NCBI GenBank assembly: GCA_963768585.1 | Contig: CAVYIF010000011.1 | Span: 123,134-187,133, forward strand | From: CAVUNY01 sp963768585 | Lineage (GTDB): Bacteria; Chloroflexota; Anaerolineae; Anaerolineales; Anaerolineaceae | Direction: 5' to 3' | Length of the DNA stretch: 64,000 nt | Part shown: in pieces, positions 10,601 through 18,747 of the stretch | Numbering within the stretch: position 1 is the first letter of the stretch | Layout of the letters: each line of letters opens with the position of its first letter | Notes under the pieces: model-generated | What the model was told of the DNA's origin: nothing | What the model saw: the letters and a program-made list of their open reading frames with translations, nothing else | Database searches by the model: none | Position numbers and translations under genes: made by a program

Positions 10601-10760
10601 CAATCTCGATCATGAATTTAATGGATTGGGGTCAAACTCCTGCGGGCCGGGACCACTGGAAAAATACTGGCTGCGAGCCGATAGCCATTATTTTTCAATG
10701 CGCCTTAAACCGTTCAGCCGCGACTCCGGATCGTTCTTCCTGGCCGCCCGGCAGGGATAA
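7635..10760 (+). CDS. lacZ: Beta-galactosidase, glycoside hydrolase family 2 (LacZ type)
   Basis: 1041 residues, close to the usual LacZ length. The start is GTG 7635 (SKLLTPPTPDW), preceded by GAAAGG at 7623-7628; the ATG two bases earlier is out of frame. Order: sugar-binding jelly roll, immunoglobulin-like domain, TIM barrel, second Ig-like domain, and a C-terminal Bgal_small_N domain. The acid/base Glu is in WSLGNESGFGPN (about residue 464) and the nucleophile Glu in FFMCEYAHAMGNGPG (about 528). It hydrolyses terminal beta-galactosides. No signal peptide is seen, so it should be cytoplasmic and act on imported oligosaccharides. Confidence 0.95.
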   Translation: MSKLLTPPTPDWQNPLVLQRNRQPAHASLLPYPDEASALSAERGATPFFALLNGAWKFAYLPAPHEAPAGFEAAGFDDSEWDSIPVPSNWQMQGYGRPNYTNVNYPYPVDPPYVPDENPTGLYRRKFYVPETWAGRQVALIFEGVDSAYYVWVNGQMAGYSQVPHLPAEFDITPFIQSGENQVAVEVFQWSDGSYLEDQDMWRLSGIFRDVCLVAYPQVHIRDVRIRTTLDDRYQDAVLDLQVKVKSSAARAAGEYHLTAKLLDSGGEPVFEQVVQSALVISGGEEVVAGAMVPVKAPRLWSAEDPYRYTLILTLSGPDGSVLEVERFTTGFVQVEIKKDVFYVNGVAIKMQGVNRHETHPDLGHAVPYELMVQDIVLMKQHNINTVRTSHYSNDTRWLDLCDAYGLYVVAETDLEAHGFAPIGDWNYPASHPDWKEAHVERSARMVARDKNHPSIVMWSLGNESGFGPNIQAQADWIHENDPTRPVHYERTREMATDVVSVMYPTVSYLEEQGRNLDGDPRPFFMCEYAHAMGNGPGNIKEYWDVIRAYPRLMGGCVWEWVDHSVRMHTAEGEEYFAYGGDFGDQPNDGDFCVDGLNWPDRIPYPGLIEYKKILEPVAVQVVDLKKGKLRLTNRYAFISLAGLEGSWSLYRDDCLLEQGRLPPLTVAAGATMDITLPYRWPSAVAGAEYWLNLSFTLADDQLWAKRGLEMAWAQIKLPVETPVLPKINLANFAPLQIAEGAQAVTVTGGDFELVFDTFRGTIGSWQWNGVSLLEEGPRVNVWRAPTDNDVRIAVDWRKFGYDRLQQRIERVEMDAGSDEVQFKVQAVLGAYSLRPAFSVETRFQVSASGAVVIDTTFKPLQEGLPSLPRLGLQLKLPGDFERFAWYGRGPHENYIDRKESARVGLYSGSVMEQYVPYVFPQENGSKSDVRWAALTDLRGLGLMAVSMPPGVSSAIPGRLNVSAHYFTPEDFTTASHTYELKPRPEITLNLDHEFNGLGSNSCGPGPLEKYWLRADSHYFSMRLKPFSRDSGSFFLAARQG

Positions 10761-10772
10761 CCAGGTAATCAT

Positions 10773-10810
10773 GTAGATGGTGGTGCGCCAGATAGCGCAC
10801 CACCATCTAC
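10773..10810 (+). terminator. Perfect 16-bp hairpin between lacZ and the next glycosidase
   Basis: Left arm 10773-10788 and right arm 10795-10810 pair perfectly around a CAGATA loop, 12 bases after the lacZ stop. No T-tract follows, so it may be a terminator, an RNA-stability stem or a dispersed palindrome. Confidence 0.55.
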
Positions 10811-10842
10811 TATCCACAATCCACAAGCCAAAAAGGCAGTCT

Positions 10843-12576
10843 ATGATCACCTATTCGCTCAACGAAATTCCCTTTTCCATTCCCAAATCATTCCTCACCG
10901 TGACCAGCCGCAATGCCAGCGGCTCGCACCGCCTGTTGTACGGCACGTGCAGCCGCAGAGTGCTGGCCGGCGGCGCCGGAGTGGCGAACCCGGCCCACTA
11001 TTTTGAGCTGGCCTTGATGCGCGATGGGCATGAAGTATCCTACACCTGGGAGGCTCACCCGCACCGCGTGGACCTGGCCGCCGAAGGTGGCGGAACCCTG
11101 GTTCTGACTTTTGCCGACCCGGATACGCTGGTCTTTGAGACTCAAGGGGTGAGCCTGCGCCTGCTGCCATGCAAGGGCTTCCCCTCTCACTGGCGCCCGG
11201 CGCAAGATACCCTGGCCGTGATCGATTGGGCGGGGCGCAGTACGCACCTGCTGCGCAGCGGACCTGGATGCAGCCTGCAGGTGACACCTCAACCTGCGCA
11301 GGAAGATTACCCGCCGGGTTATGACGAAACGTTTGGCGTGATTGATTTTGCTGGCGCCAGCGGGGCGCTGCGCTACCGGCTGTACGAAGATTTCTGGCGC
11401 GAGCCGTTCCCCTCGATTCAGGCTGCCCTGTCGGCGAATTTAAGCCATTATGAGACCTGGCTGGAGAAAATTCCGTCTGTGCCGCAGCGCTACCAGGCTG
11501 CCGCCGAGCAGGCCTGGTTTATCCTCTGGAACGGGCAGGTGCCGGCTTCGGGACCTTTGACCCGCCCCTCGATCTTCATGAGCAAATTCTGGATGAATGC
11601 CGTCTGGGCCTGGGACAACTGCTTTAATGCCCTGGCGGTGGCCCAGGCCGACCCCGAAATGGCCTGGAACCATCTGCTGATGTTTTTCGACCATCAAGAC
11701 CCAAATGGGATGGTGCCTGATATGATCTATGATGGGGATGTGCTCTACCAGTTCACCAAGCCGCCGATCCACGGCTGGACGGTCTTCAAACTGGTGGAGA
11801 AGATCGGGTTGGAAGCTTCCCGGCCCTACCTGGCGCAGCTGTACGAGCCGCTCGGCCGCTTGACCCAATGGTGGTACACCTTCCGCGACTTTGACGGGGA
11901 TGGGATGTGCCAGTACCATCACGGCAACAACTCGGGGTGGGATAATGCCACGATGTTCGACCAGGGCTACCCCACCGAAGGGGCCGACCTGGCGGCGCAC
12001 CTGGTGCTGGAATGCGAGGGCCTGGCGTATATGGCCGGGGTGTTGGGCAGGCCGCACGAAGCCGCCGAATGGCAGCGGAAAGCCGAAAACCAACTATCGG
12101 ACCTGCTGCGCCTGCAGGTCAAGGACAACCGCTTCTTTTCCCCGCTGGATGGCAAAGGCAGTGCCCCAGAGACGCAGTCGCTGTTGAATTACATTCCCAT
12201 GGTGCTGGGCCACCGCCTGCCCGATGCGGTGCGCAAGGCGCTGGTCCACGACCTGGGGCCTGAAGGCTCCTTCCTCACGCCGTACGGCCTGGCGACCGAA
12301 GCGCTTTCCAGCCCCAAGTACGATCCGGACGGCTACTGGCGCGGACCGATCTGGGGACCCTCGACTCACCTGATCTTCGACGGCCTGGTGGATGCCGGCG
12401 AAACGGACCTGGCGCGGATGGTCGCGCAGCGCTTCTGCGATATGTGCGTGGGCACGCCCGGCTTCTGGGAAAACTATGACGCCCAAACCGGCAAGGGTCT
12501 GCGCTGCCCGGGCTACTCGTGGACGGCGGCGGCCTTCCTGGAGATGGCGGTGTGGCTGTATCGCGAAAATAGTTAG
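10843..12576 (+). CDS. (alpha/alpha)6-barrel glycoside hydrolase, trehalase/GH63-like
   Basis: 577 residues from ATG 10843. The frame continues further upstream, but only through the preceding hairpin. The C-terminal two thirds has the repeats of an (alpha/alpha)6 glycosidase: SKFWMNAVWAWDNCFNALA, NNSGWDNATMFDQGYPTEG and GYWRGPIWGPSTHLIFDGL. The last is the signature shared by trehalase (GH37), GH63 and mannosylglycerate-hydrolase-like enzymes; the Asp in WDNAT is a candidate acid. It probably releases glucose, mannose or another monosaccharide from oligosaccharides in the cytoplasm. The precise family and substrate cannot be fixed by eye. Confidence 0.8.
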   Translation: MITYSLNEIPFSIPKSFLTVTSRNASGSHRLLYGTCSRRVLAGGAGVANPAHYFELALMRDGHEVSYTWEAHPHRVDLAAEGGGTLVLTFADPDTLVFETQGVSLRLLPCKGFPSHWRPAQDTLAVIDWAGRSTHLLRSGPGCSLQVTPQPAQEDYPPGYDETFGVIDFAGASGALRYRLYEDFWREPFPSIQAALSANLSHYETWLEKIPSVPQRYQAAAEQAWFILWNGQVPASGPLTRPSIFMSKFWMNAVWAWDNCFNALAVAQADPEMAWNHLLMFFDHQDPNGMVPDMIYDGDVLYQFTKPPIHGWTVFKLVEKIGLEASRPYLAQLYEPLGRLTQWWYTFRDFDGDGMCQYHHGNNSGWDNATMFDQGYPTEGADLAAHLVLECEGLAYMAGVLGRPHEAAEWQRKAENQLSDLLRLQVKDNRFFSPLDGKGSAPETQSLLNYIPMVLGHRLPDAVRKALVHDLGPEGSFLTPYGLATEALSSPKYDPDGYWRGPIWGPSTHLIFDGLVDAGETDLARMVAQRFCDMCVGTPGFWENYDAQTGKGLRCPGYSWTAAAFLEMAVWLYRENS

Positions 12577-12595
12577 CTTTATATTTACTCAATCA

Positions 12596-13360
12596 ATGAT
12601 AAATCCGAAACAAGCAAGGTTGGATCATATTCTGGTCATGCCGATGCATGACCCGCAGGGATTGATTTTCCCGCATCTGGAGCGGATCACCCCCGTGTTA
12701 AAAAAGGTCTTCAGCGGGGCAGTGATCAGCGTTGGCCCAGGAGTGCAGGCGCGGCTGCTGGCTGAACCGTTTTACCACCCGCTGACGGTCGCTGCCGGCC
12801 TCAAGGTAGGGGCGCAGTTTCACGCCCTGTACCAGTATGCTGCCCAAACTTACCCGCCTGGGGCTGTGCTGCACCTGTGCTTCGCCGACCGGCTCGCCTT
12901 CCAGGTGGAGGGTGCGTTTTGCCAGGACTTCCTTGCCAGCGTCCACAAGTTGCAGGACGATTCGCTGCCCTTGATCTTTCAACGCTCGGAGGCCGCCTGG
13001 GCGACTCACCCCCGCAACTACCGCGAGATCGAGGCGGCGATCAGCATGGCAGGCAGATGGGTGTTTGGCAGGGCGCTGGATTTCGCCTGGTGCCATCTGG
13101 CCGTACAGGCCCGAACCTTGAGAGAAATCCTGCCAGCCGTGCACAATACGGATATGAGCATGACGGCTGAGATCATCATCCAGCTGATTAAGGATATCAA
13201 AACTGAAGATGTCGACTGGCTGGCGTGGGAAGATCCGTTCATCCTGGGCCGCGAGGCGAGCGAATTAATGCGGGAGCGCGAAAATAGTCTGGGGGAAACG
13301 CGCAAGCGGCTGTCTTATGCGCTGCCCATGATGGAAGTCATCCAAAAAGGAGTTTCTTGA
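12596..13360 (+). CDS. Conserved hypothetical protein in a glycan-degradation operon
   Basis: 254 residues from ATG 12596, twenty bases after the preceding glycosidase stop. I do not recognise the family. The N-terminus (LDHILVMPMHDPQGLIFP, then SVGPGVQARLL) alternates hydrophobic strands and turns as in a Rossmann-like or GT-A-like fold. The middle has NTDMSMTAEIIIQLIKDI and EDVDWLAWEDPFILGR, acidic motifs that could bind metal or nucleotide sugar. No signal peptide or membrane segment is seen. The stop overlaps the start of the following hydrolase by one base, so it is translated as part of the operon. A role in sugar handling is inferred from position only. Confidence 0.7.
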   Translation: MINPKQARLDHILVMPMHDPQGLIFPHLERITPVLKKVFSGAVISVGPGVQARLLAEPFYHPLTVAAGLKVGAQFHALYQYAAQTYPPGAVLHLCFADRLAFQVEGAFCQDFLASVHKLQDDSLPLIFQRSEAAWATHPRNYREIEAAISMAGRWVFGRALDFAWCHLAVQARTLREILPAVHNTDMSMTAEIIIQLIKDIKTEDVDWLAWEDPFILGREASELMRERENSLGETRKRLSYALPMMEVIQKGVS

Positions 13361-14153
13361 TGCGGAGAATCGAATTATGGGAAAAGGCGCCTGGGTTTAA
13401 TCCGGCGTTTGGACAGGAAGCGCCCGGCTTGAACCTGTTTCTGCTGGACGATGGGCAGCCGCACGGCCTGGTAATCGTTTTCCCGGGCGGTGGCTACAAC
13501 GGCCTGGCGCCACACGAGGGTGCGCCGATCGCCAAGTGGCTCAATGCCGCCGGGTTTTCAGCGGGCGTGCTCAACTACCGCGTGGCCCCTTACCGCCACC
13601 CGGTCCCCTTCCAGGATGCGGCCCGGGCGGTGCGCACCGTGCGCGCCCACGCCGCAGAGTGGGGCGTCAGGGCGGAGAAGATCGGCGTGCTGGGCTTTTC
13701 GGCCGGGGGCCACCTGGCGGCGACGCTTGCCACCCAGTTCGATGCCGGTGATCCGAGGGGCCTCGGACCCGATCGAGCGGGTCAGTTCGCGCCCGGACGC
13801 GGCGGTATTGTGCTACGCGGTGGTTACCTTCACCGCGCCCTTCTCCAATGCCGGGTCGGGCCAGAGCCTGGTGGGTGATAATCCCGCGCCGGGTCTGCAA
13901 GGAGTCGCTCTCCACCGTGACTCAGGTCACCGCGCATACCCCACCCTGCTTCCTGTGGCATACCGCCGATGATGAGAAGGTGCCGGTGCAGAACTGCCTG
14001 GTATTCGCGGAGGCCTTGAAAAACAGCGCGGTGCCGTTTGAACTGCATGTCTTCCCACATGGGCGCCACGGGCTGGGCCTGGCGAATGACGAGCCCGTCG
14101 TCAGCCAGTGGAAAGGGCTGTGCGCCACCTGGCTGAAAGGATTGGGATTTTAA
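13360..14153 (+). CDS. Alpha/beta hydrolase (esterase/xylan-esterase-like), interrupted by two frameshifts
   Basis: The start is ATG 13360, overlapping the previous stop by one base, with AAAAAGGAG just upstream. It reads FPGGGYNGLAPHEGAPIA (oxyanion region) and the nucleophile elbow GVLGFSAGGHLAATLA. The frame fails at GGGG 13757-13760; dropping one G gives RASDPIERVSSRPDAAVL. A second extra G at 13891-13893 is needed to reach FLWHTADDEKVPVQN (acid Asp) and HVFPHGRHGLGLA (catalytic His). All triad motifs are present across the three frames, so the enzyme is probably intact in the cell and the shifts may be sequence errors. These BD-FAE/acetyl-esterase-like proteins remove acyl groups from glycans. 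Confidence 0.75.
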
Positions 14154-14187
14154 TTTTCATACGACGGTTTTTTTGTAAGGATAGATC

Positions 14188-15129
14188 ATGATAGCTGATA
14201 TGGCTATTGCTACCCATGGACTGACTTGCCGGTTTGGAAACCTGGTCGCCGTGGACCATCTCGACCTGCAGGTGCCGCGCGGGATCGTCTTCGGCTTTCT
14301 CGGCCAGAATGGCGCCGGCAAAACCACCACCATCCGTATGCTGCTGGGCTTGCTCGAAGCGAGTGAAGGCAGTGCCACCGTATTAGGCTTTGATATCGCC
14401 AGCAGTGGGCAATCGATTCGCGAGCGGACCGGGGCCTTGATGGAACATAACGGGCTGTATGAGCGCATGACCGCCGAAGAGAACCTGGAGTATTTTGGAC
14501 GGATTTACCGCCTCCCGCCAGGCGAACGCCGGCAGCGCATCCGTGAACTGCTCACTCACATGTCGTTGTGGGAGCGCCGGAACGAGTTGGTCGGAACCTG
14601 GAGCAAAGGTATGCGCCAAAAGCTGGCGGTCTTGCGCAGTATCCTCCACCACCCACCCCTGGTCTTCCTGGATGAACCGACCTCCGGACTGGATCCACTG
14701 GCGACGGTCGATCTGCGCGCTGACTTGTTGTCCTTAAAGGCACAAGAAGGAATGACCGTCTTCCTCAATACCCATAATCTTCCCGAAGCGCAAAAATTGT
14801 GCGACCTGGTGGGGATCATCCATCATGGACGGTTGCTGGTGGTTGCCCCTCCCGGGGATTTGGTCACCAAAGGTCCGGGCTTGCAGCTTGAAATCATTGG
14901 TAGCGCGTTCAGCCAGGCCCTGGTGGAGCGGTTGCGTGCCCACCCTGAGGTCCTCCAGGCGGAGCTTACCGGGAACACCTTGCAAATTCGTCCAGCGAAC
15001 GAACAGGCTGTGGATGGCATCATCGCGTTGGTGGCCCAATCAGGCAGCAATATCCAGACCATTCATCGCGGCACGGCCGATCTGGAAGCGGTTTTCGTCA
15101 ATCTGGTCGAAGGAGCCGCGCATGATTAA
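14188..15129 (+). CDS. ABC-2 type exporter ATP-binding protein
   Basis: 313 residues. Walker A is GQNGAGKTTTIRMLLG, the signature WSKGMRQKLAVLRS, Walker B LVFLDEPTSGLDP, and the H-loop FLNTHNLPEA. The C-terminal extension after about residue 220 is typical of CcmA/DrrA-type subunits. Two permease genes follow directly; the first begins inside this gene (8-bp overlap). The three make one exporter of unknown substrate (lipid, drug or polymer). Confidence 0.9.
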   Translation: MIADMAIATHGLTCRFGNLVAVDHLDLQVPRGIVFGFLGQNGAGKTTTIRMLLGLLEASEGSATVLGFDIASSGQSIRERTGALMEHNGLYERMTAEENLEYFGRIYRLPPGERRQRIRELLTHMSLWERRNELVGTWSKGMRQKLAVLRSILHHPPLVFLDEPTSGLDPLATVDLRADLLSLKAQEGMTVFLNTHNLPEAQKLCDLVGIIHHGRLLVVAPPGDLVTKGPGLQLEIIGSAFSQALVERLRAHPEVLQAELTGNTLQIRPANEQAVDGIIALVAQSGSNIQTIHRGTADLEAVFVNLVEGAAHD

Positions 15130-15853
15130 CGATACGCTGACTGTCATCTGGCGCGAACAGATCCATCTTTGGCGAGGGTCGCGTTCTCTGCTGGTGATTC
15201 TCCGTTATCTGGCATTTTTGTTCATCTTTGGCGTGATTGCCCCCTGGCAGTCGGGGCGGGCCTGGGTGGAATCTCCACTCCCGCTGCTCTACTGGATCTG
15301 GTTTGCGGTTTACCTGGCATCTGCAGCGACTACCGGCTCTTTCGCGCGGGAAAGAGAACAACATACCCTGGAAACTCTGCTCTCTACCCGCCTGCCGGAC
15401 GCTGCCATCCTGCTGGGAAAAATCCTCTCTGGGGTTGTCTATGGCGGCGCGCTTGTGCTGGCCTGTGCGGTCCTCGGGCAGGGGGTGGCCATCGCCACCC
15501 TTGGAACCGGAGAAGCGAATTTTTATCAACTCAGTGTTGGCCTGGGCGGTTACCTGGCCAGCCTGTTGGCGGCTTTTGCCATCGGTGCACTGGCCGCCCT
15601 GACCGCTCTCCAGGCGCAAACCACGCGTCAGGCACAGGCCAGTATGAGCCTGGCGCTGCTGGTCCTTTTCCTTCCGTTGGTCGCCGTTTTTTTTCTGCCC
15701 GATCTTCAGCAGCAGTTGCAGATCAGTGCGCTGCACATCGATACAAGTATTGTGGTGTGGGGGTGTCTTGCGGTGCTGGCGGCGATTGACCTTTTGTTAT
15801 GGGCCCTGGCACGCCACAATTTCCGGCGCAACCGCTTGATCGGGTTGGTGTAA
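15122..15853 (+). CDS. ABC-2 type exporter permease
   Basis: 243 residues from ATG 15122, which overlaps the ATPase stop. About six hydrophobic segments are visible. FAREREQHTLETLLSTRLPD after the second is the ABC-2 permease motif that contacts the ATPase. The same motif recurs in the next gene, so the two permeases are paralogs and probably form a heterodimer. Confidence 0.88.
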   Translation: MINDTLTVIWREQIHLWRGSRSLLVILRYLAFLFIFGVIAPWQSGRAWVESPLPLLYWIWFAVYLASAATTGSFAREREQHTLETLLSTRLPDAAILLGKILSGVVYGGALVLACAVLGQGVAIATLGTGEANFYQLSVGLGGYLASLLAAFAIGALAALTALQAQTTRQAQASMSLALLVLFLPLVAVFFLPDLQQQLQISALHIDTSIVVWGCLAVLAAIDLLLWALARHNFRRNRLIGLV

Positions 15854-15863
15854 AGGAGGGAAA

Positions 15864-16574
15864 ATGCTGTCCGATGTTGGCGCAGTCGTCTGGAGGGAGT
15901 GGATTGAGTGGAAGCGGCAGTATGGCAGCCGCCGCATGGCCTGGATCATTTCCATCGGGATGCTGGTCCTGTTTGGCCTGATCCTACCGTTGCAGTTTAG
16001 CCAGGGATGGTTTCAACACGAGCAGGCCCTGTATGCCTGGGTCACCCTGCCGGTGCTCCTGCTGCTGCGCTCGATGGGCGATACCTTTGCCGGAGAGCGG
16101 GAACGCCATACCCTGGAAACTCTGCTGGCGACCCGGCTGCCGAACGCGGCCCTCTACCTCGGAAAAATGCTGGTCCCCGCAGGGTACACCTGGTTATTTA
16201 CCCAGCTTGTGATGCTTGTCGCGCTCATCCCCTTGCACTTTTTGAATGCTGGCAGCAGTTGGAAAATGTATTCCTCTACAATGCTGGCTGCCGGCGGTTG
16301 GATAAGCTTGCTCAGCAGCCTGTATGCCGCGACAGCCGGGATCTTTTTATCGCTGCGTTCGCCTACCGTGGATTCGGCCAACCAGTCTATGTTCCTGTTC
16401 CTGATCTTGTTTGGTGTCCTGCTGGGCGCTGTGCGGGGCGCTTTCGCATTTCTGATGCCTGCGGCCGGCATGCTGGCGGAAATACCGGCCTTGACCGTCA
16501 TTTTCCTGGTTACCGACGCGGTGATATTGGGGCTGACCGTGCGATCATTCCACCGCGACCGGCTGTTATTCTAG
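15864..16574 (+). CDS. ABC-2 type exporter permease, second subunit
   Basis: 236 residues. The start ATG 15864 follows GGAGGGAAA. It has about six transmembrane segments and the coupling motif FAGERERHTLETLLATRLPN, nearly the same as in the preceding permease. It completes the three-gene exporter; the transported substrate is not evident. Confidence 0.88.
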   Translation: MLSDVGAVVWREWIEWKRQYGSRRMAWIISIGMLVLFGLILPLQFSQGWFQHEQALYAWVTLPVLLLLRSMGDTFAGERERHTLETLLATRLPNAALYLGKMLVPAGYTWLFTQLVMLVALIPLHFLNAGSSWKMYSSTMLAAGGWISLLSSLYAATAGIFLSLRSPTVDSANQSMFLFLILFGVLLGAVRGAFAFLMPAAGMLAEIPALTVIFLVTDAVILGLTVRSFHRDRLLF

Positions 16575-16650
16575 TCGAACTGACTGGTCCATAGAAAGAT
16601 CATGTCTGGTTCATGGATCTCCTGGGGTTTTTCTGTGAGGAGCTTAGTTG

Positions 16651-17998
16651 ATGAACACTACATCTCCATCTCGTATTAAAGTGAGCGCCAATCACCGTTT
16701 CCTGGTGGGTGAAAGCGGCGCGCCGTTCTTCTGGCTGGGCGATACCGCCTGGGAAATTTTCCACCGCCTGACGCGTGAAGAAAGCGAAGACTACCTGGAA
16801 AACCGCCGCCAGAAAGGGTTTAACGTAATCCAGGCTGTGGCCCTGGCCGAGTTTGACGGGCTGCGCGTCCCCAACGCATACGGCGAGCTGCCGTTTTTTG
16901 ACCTCGACCCGGCCCGACCCAACGAAGCTTATTTTGCCCACCTGGACTGGGTGATCGCGCGTGCCGCAGAAAAGGGAATGTATATCGGCCTGCTGCCCAC
17001 CTGGGGCGACAAGGTCAACCGCATGTGGGGCGCGGGCCCGGTGGTGTTTGATGTGCAATCCGCCCGCAGCTACGGCGAATGGATCGGGCAGCGCTACCGC
17101 CAGGCGGCCAACGTGATCTGGATTTTGGGGGGCGACCGGCCTGAAACGGACAATCAGGGTCACGACTACTCTGCGGTGGTGCGCGCCATGGCGGCCGGCA
17201 TCCAGGCCGGGGTGGGCGGCCACACCCTGATGACCTACCACACTAACGGCGGGCGCAGCTCATCCCTGGCTTTCCACAACGATGATTGGCTGGACCTCAA
17301 CATGTGGCAGTCCGGCCACCACCAGCAGGACGCGCCCAACTGGGAAATGATCACCGCCGATTACCAGCGCACCCCGCTCAAGCCGGTGCTGGACGGCGAG
17401 CCGAATTACGAGGACCACCCGATCAACCCCTGGCCGGAGTGGACGCCGGAAAAAGGCTACTTCCGCGACCACGACGTGCGCAAGGCCGCCTACCGGGCGG
17501 TGTTTGCCGGGGCCTGCGGGCATACCTACGGGCACCACAGCATCTGGCAGTTCTACGATCCGCAGCGGCGCGAGCCGGTCAACCATCCCTGGTGCGATTG
17601 GCGCACCGCCCTGGACCGGCCCGGGCGCATTTCAGGTGGGCTACCTGCGCCGCCTGATGGAGTCGCGGCCTTATCTAAACCGCATCCCCGACCAGCAGGT
17701 GCTGGTCAGCGCGCCCGGCGATGGCGGTGAACATGCCCGCGCGACGCGCGACAGCCAGGGCAGCTACTTGATGGTCTACCTGCCGCTGGCGCGCCCGGTG
17801 CGCGTGCGCCTGGGGCTGCTGGCAGCTTCTACGGCGCGCGCCTGGTGGTTTGACCCGCGCAGCGGGCAGGCCCAGGACCTGGGCGTGTTCCCGGTGGAAG
17901 CCGAGCGCGAATTTACCCCACCGTCCGGCGGGCCGGATTGGGTGCTGGTGATCGATGACGGCGCGCAGCAGTTTGGCCCGCCGGGAAGGAATGAATAA
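16651..17998 (+). CDS. Apiosidase-like (DUF4038) glycoside hydrolase with C-terminal sandwich domain, one frameshift
   Basis: The start is ATG 16651 after TGAGGAG. The N-terminus reads HRFLVGESGAPFFWLGDTAW, the hallmark of DUF4038/GH140 apiosidase-like TIM-barrel enzymes. ILGGDRPETDN and KPVLDGEPNYEDHP hold candidate catalytic acids. The frame runs off after about residue 320. Deleting one G from GGG at 17623-17625 joins it to RPGAFQVGYLRRLMESRPYL, the start of the C-terminal putative collagen-binding-like domain, ending at 17998. GH140 enzymes cleave apiose from the rhamnogalacturonan-II side chain, but family members vary. DeoC follows two bases later. Confidence 0.8.
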
Positions 17999-18000
17999 AC

Positions 18001-18721
18001 ATGGATGAAACGATAACTTTGCAATCATTGGCCAAGATGATCGACCATTCGCTGCTGCACCCGACCATGACCGATGAAGTGATTGCCGCCGGCTGTGAGC
18101 TGGCCGTGCGCTACCAGGTGGCCACGGCCTGCGTCAAGCCTTATGCCATCTCCCTGGCGCGTTCGATCTTAAGTGGGTCAGGGGTCGAAGTGTGCGCGGT
18201 GATCGCCTTCCCGCACGGCAACAGCACCCCCGAGATTAAACTGGCGGAAGCGCAGCAGGCGCTGGAGTGCCGGGGCGCGCGAGATCGATATGGTGGTGAA
18301 CATCGGCAAAGTGTTGGGGGCCGACTGGGATTATGTCTCGACGGAAATTCAGGCCGTCAACCGGGCGGTGGTCTCCGGCGGCGGCCTGCTCAAGGTGATC
18401 TTCGAGACCGACTACCTGGAGGATGAGCACATCATCCGCCTGTGCCAGATTTGCTCTGAGCTGGGGGTGGCCTTCGTTAAAACGTCAACCGGCTACGGCT
18501 TCGTGCGCCAGGCCAACGGCATGTATGCCTACCAGGGGGCCACGGATCACAACCTGACGTTAATGCGCGCGCACAGCGCACCGGGGGTGCAGGTCAAAGC
18601 GGCAGGCGGCGTGCGCACGCTGGATGACCTGCTGCGCGTACGCGCCCTGGGGGTGACGCGCATCGGCGCCACCGCCACCGCCGCCATCCTGGATGAGGCT
18701 CGCCGCCGGGGATATGGTTAG
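18001..18721 (+). CDS. deoC: Deoxyribose-phosphate aldolase, one frameshift
   Basis: DERA splits 2-deoxyribose-5-phosphate into glyceraldehyde-3-phosphate and acetaldehyde. The start is ATG 18001, two bases after the previous stop. The first frame has IDHSLLHPTMTDEVI and VCAVIAFPHGNSTPEIK. It then breaks at CCGGGG near 18270-18275; removing one base gives AREIDMVVNIGKVLGADWDYV. The Schiff-base lysine is in FVKTSTGYG, and the phosphate-binding end is VKAAGGVRTLDDLL. Total length is about 240 codons, normal for the family. Its position among glycosidases suggests a role in sugar catabolism. Confidence 0.88.
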
Positions 18722-18747
18722 TCAGTACGATAAGGAATCTCAACCTT

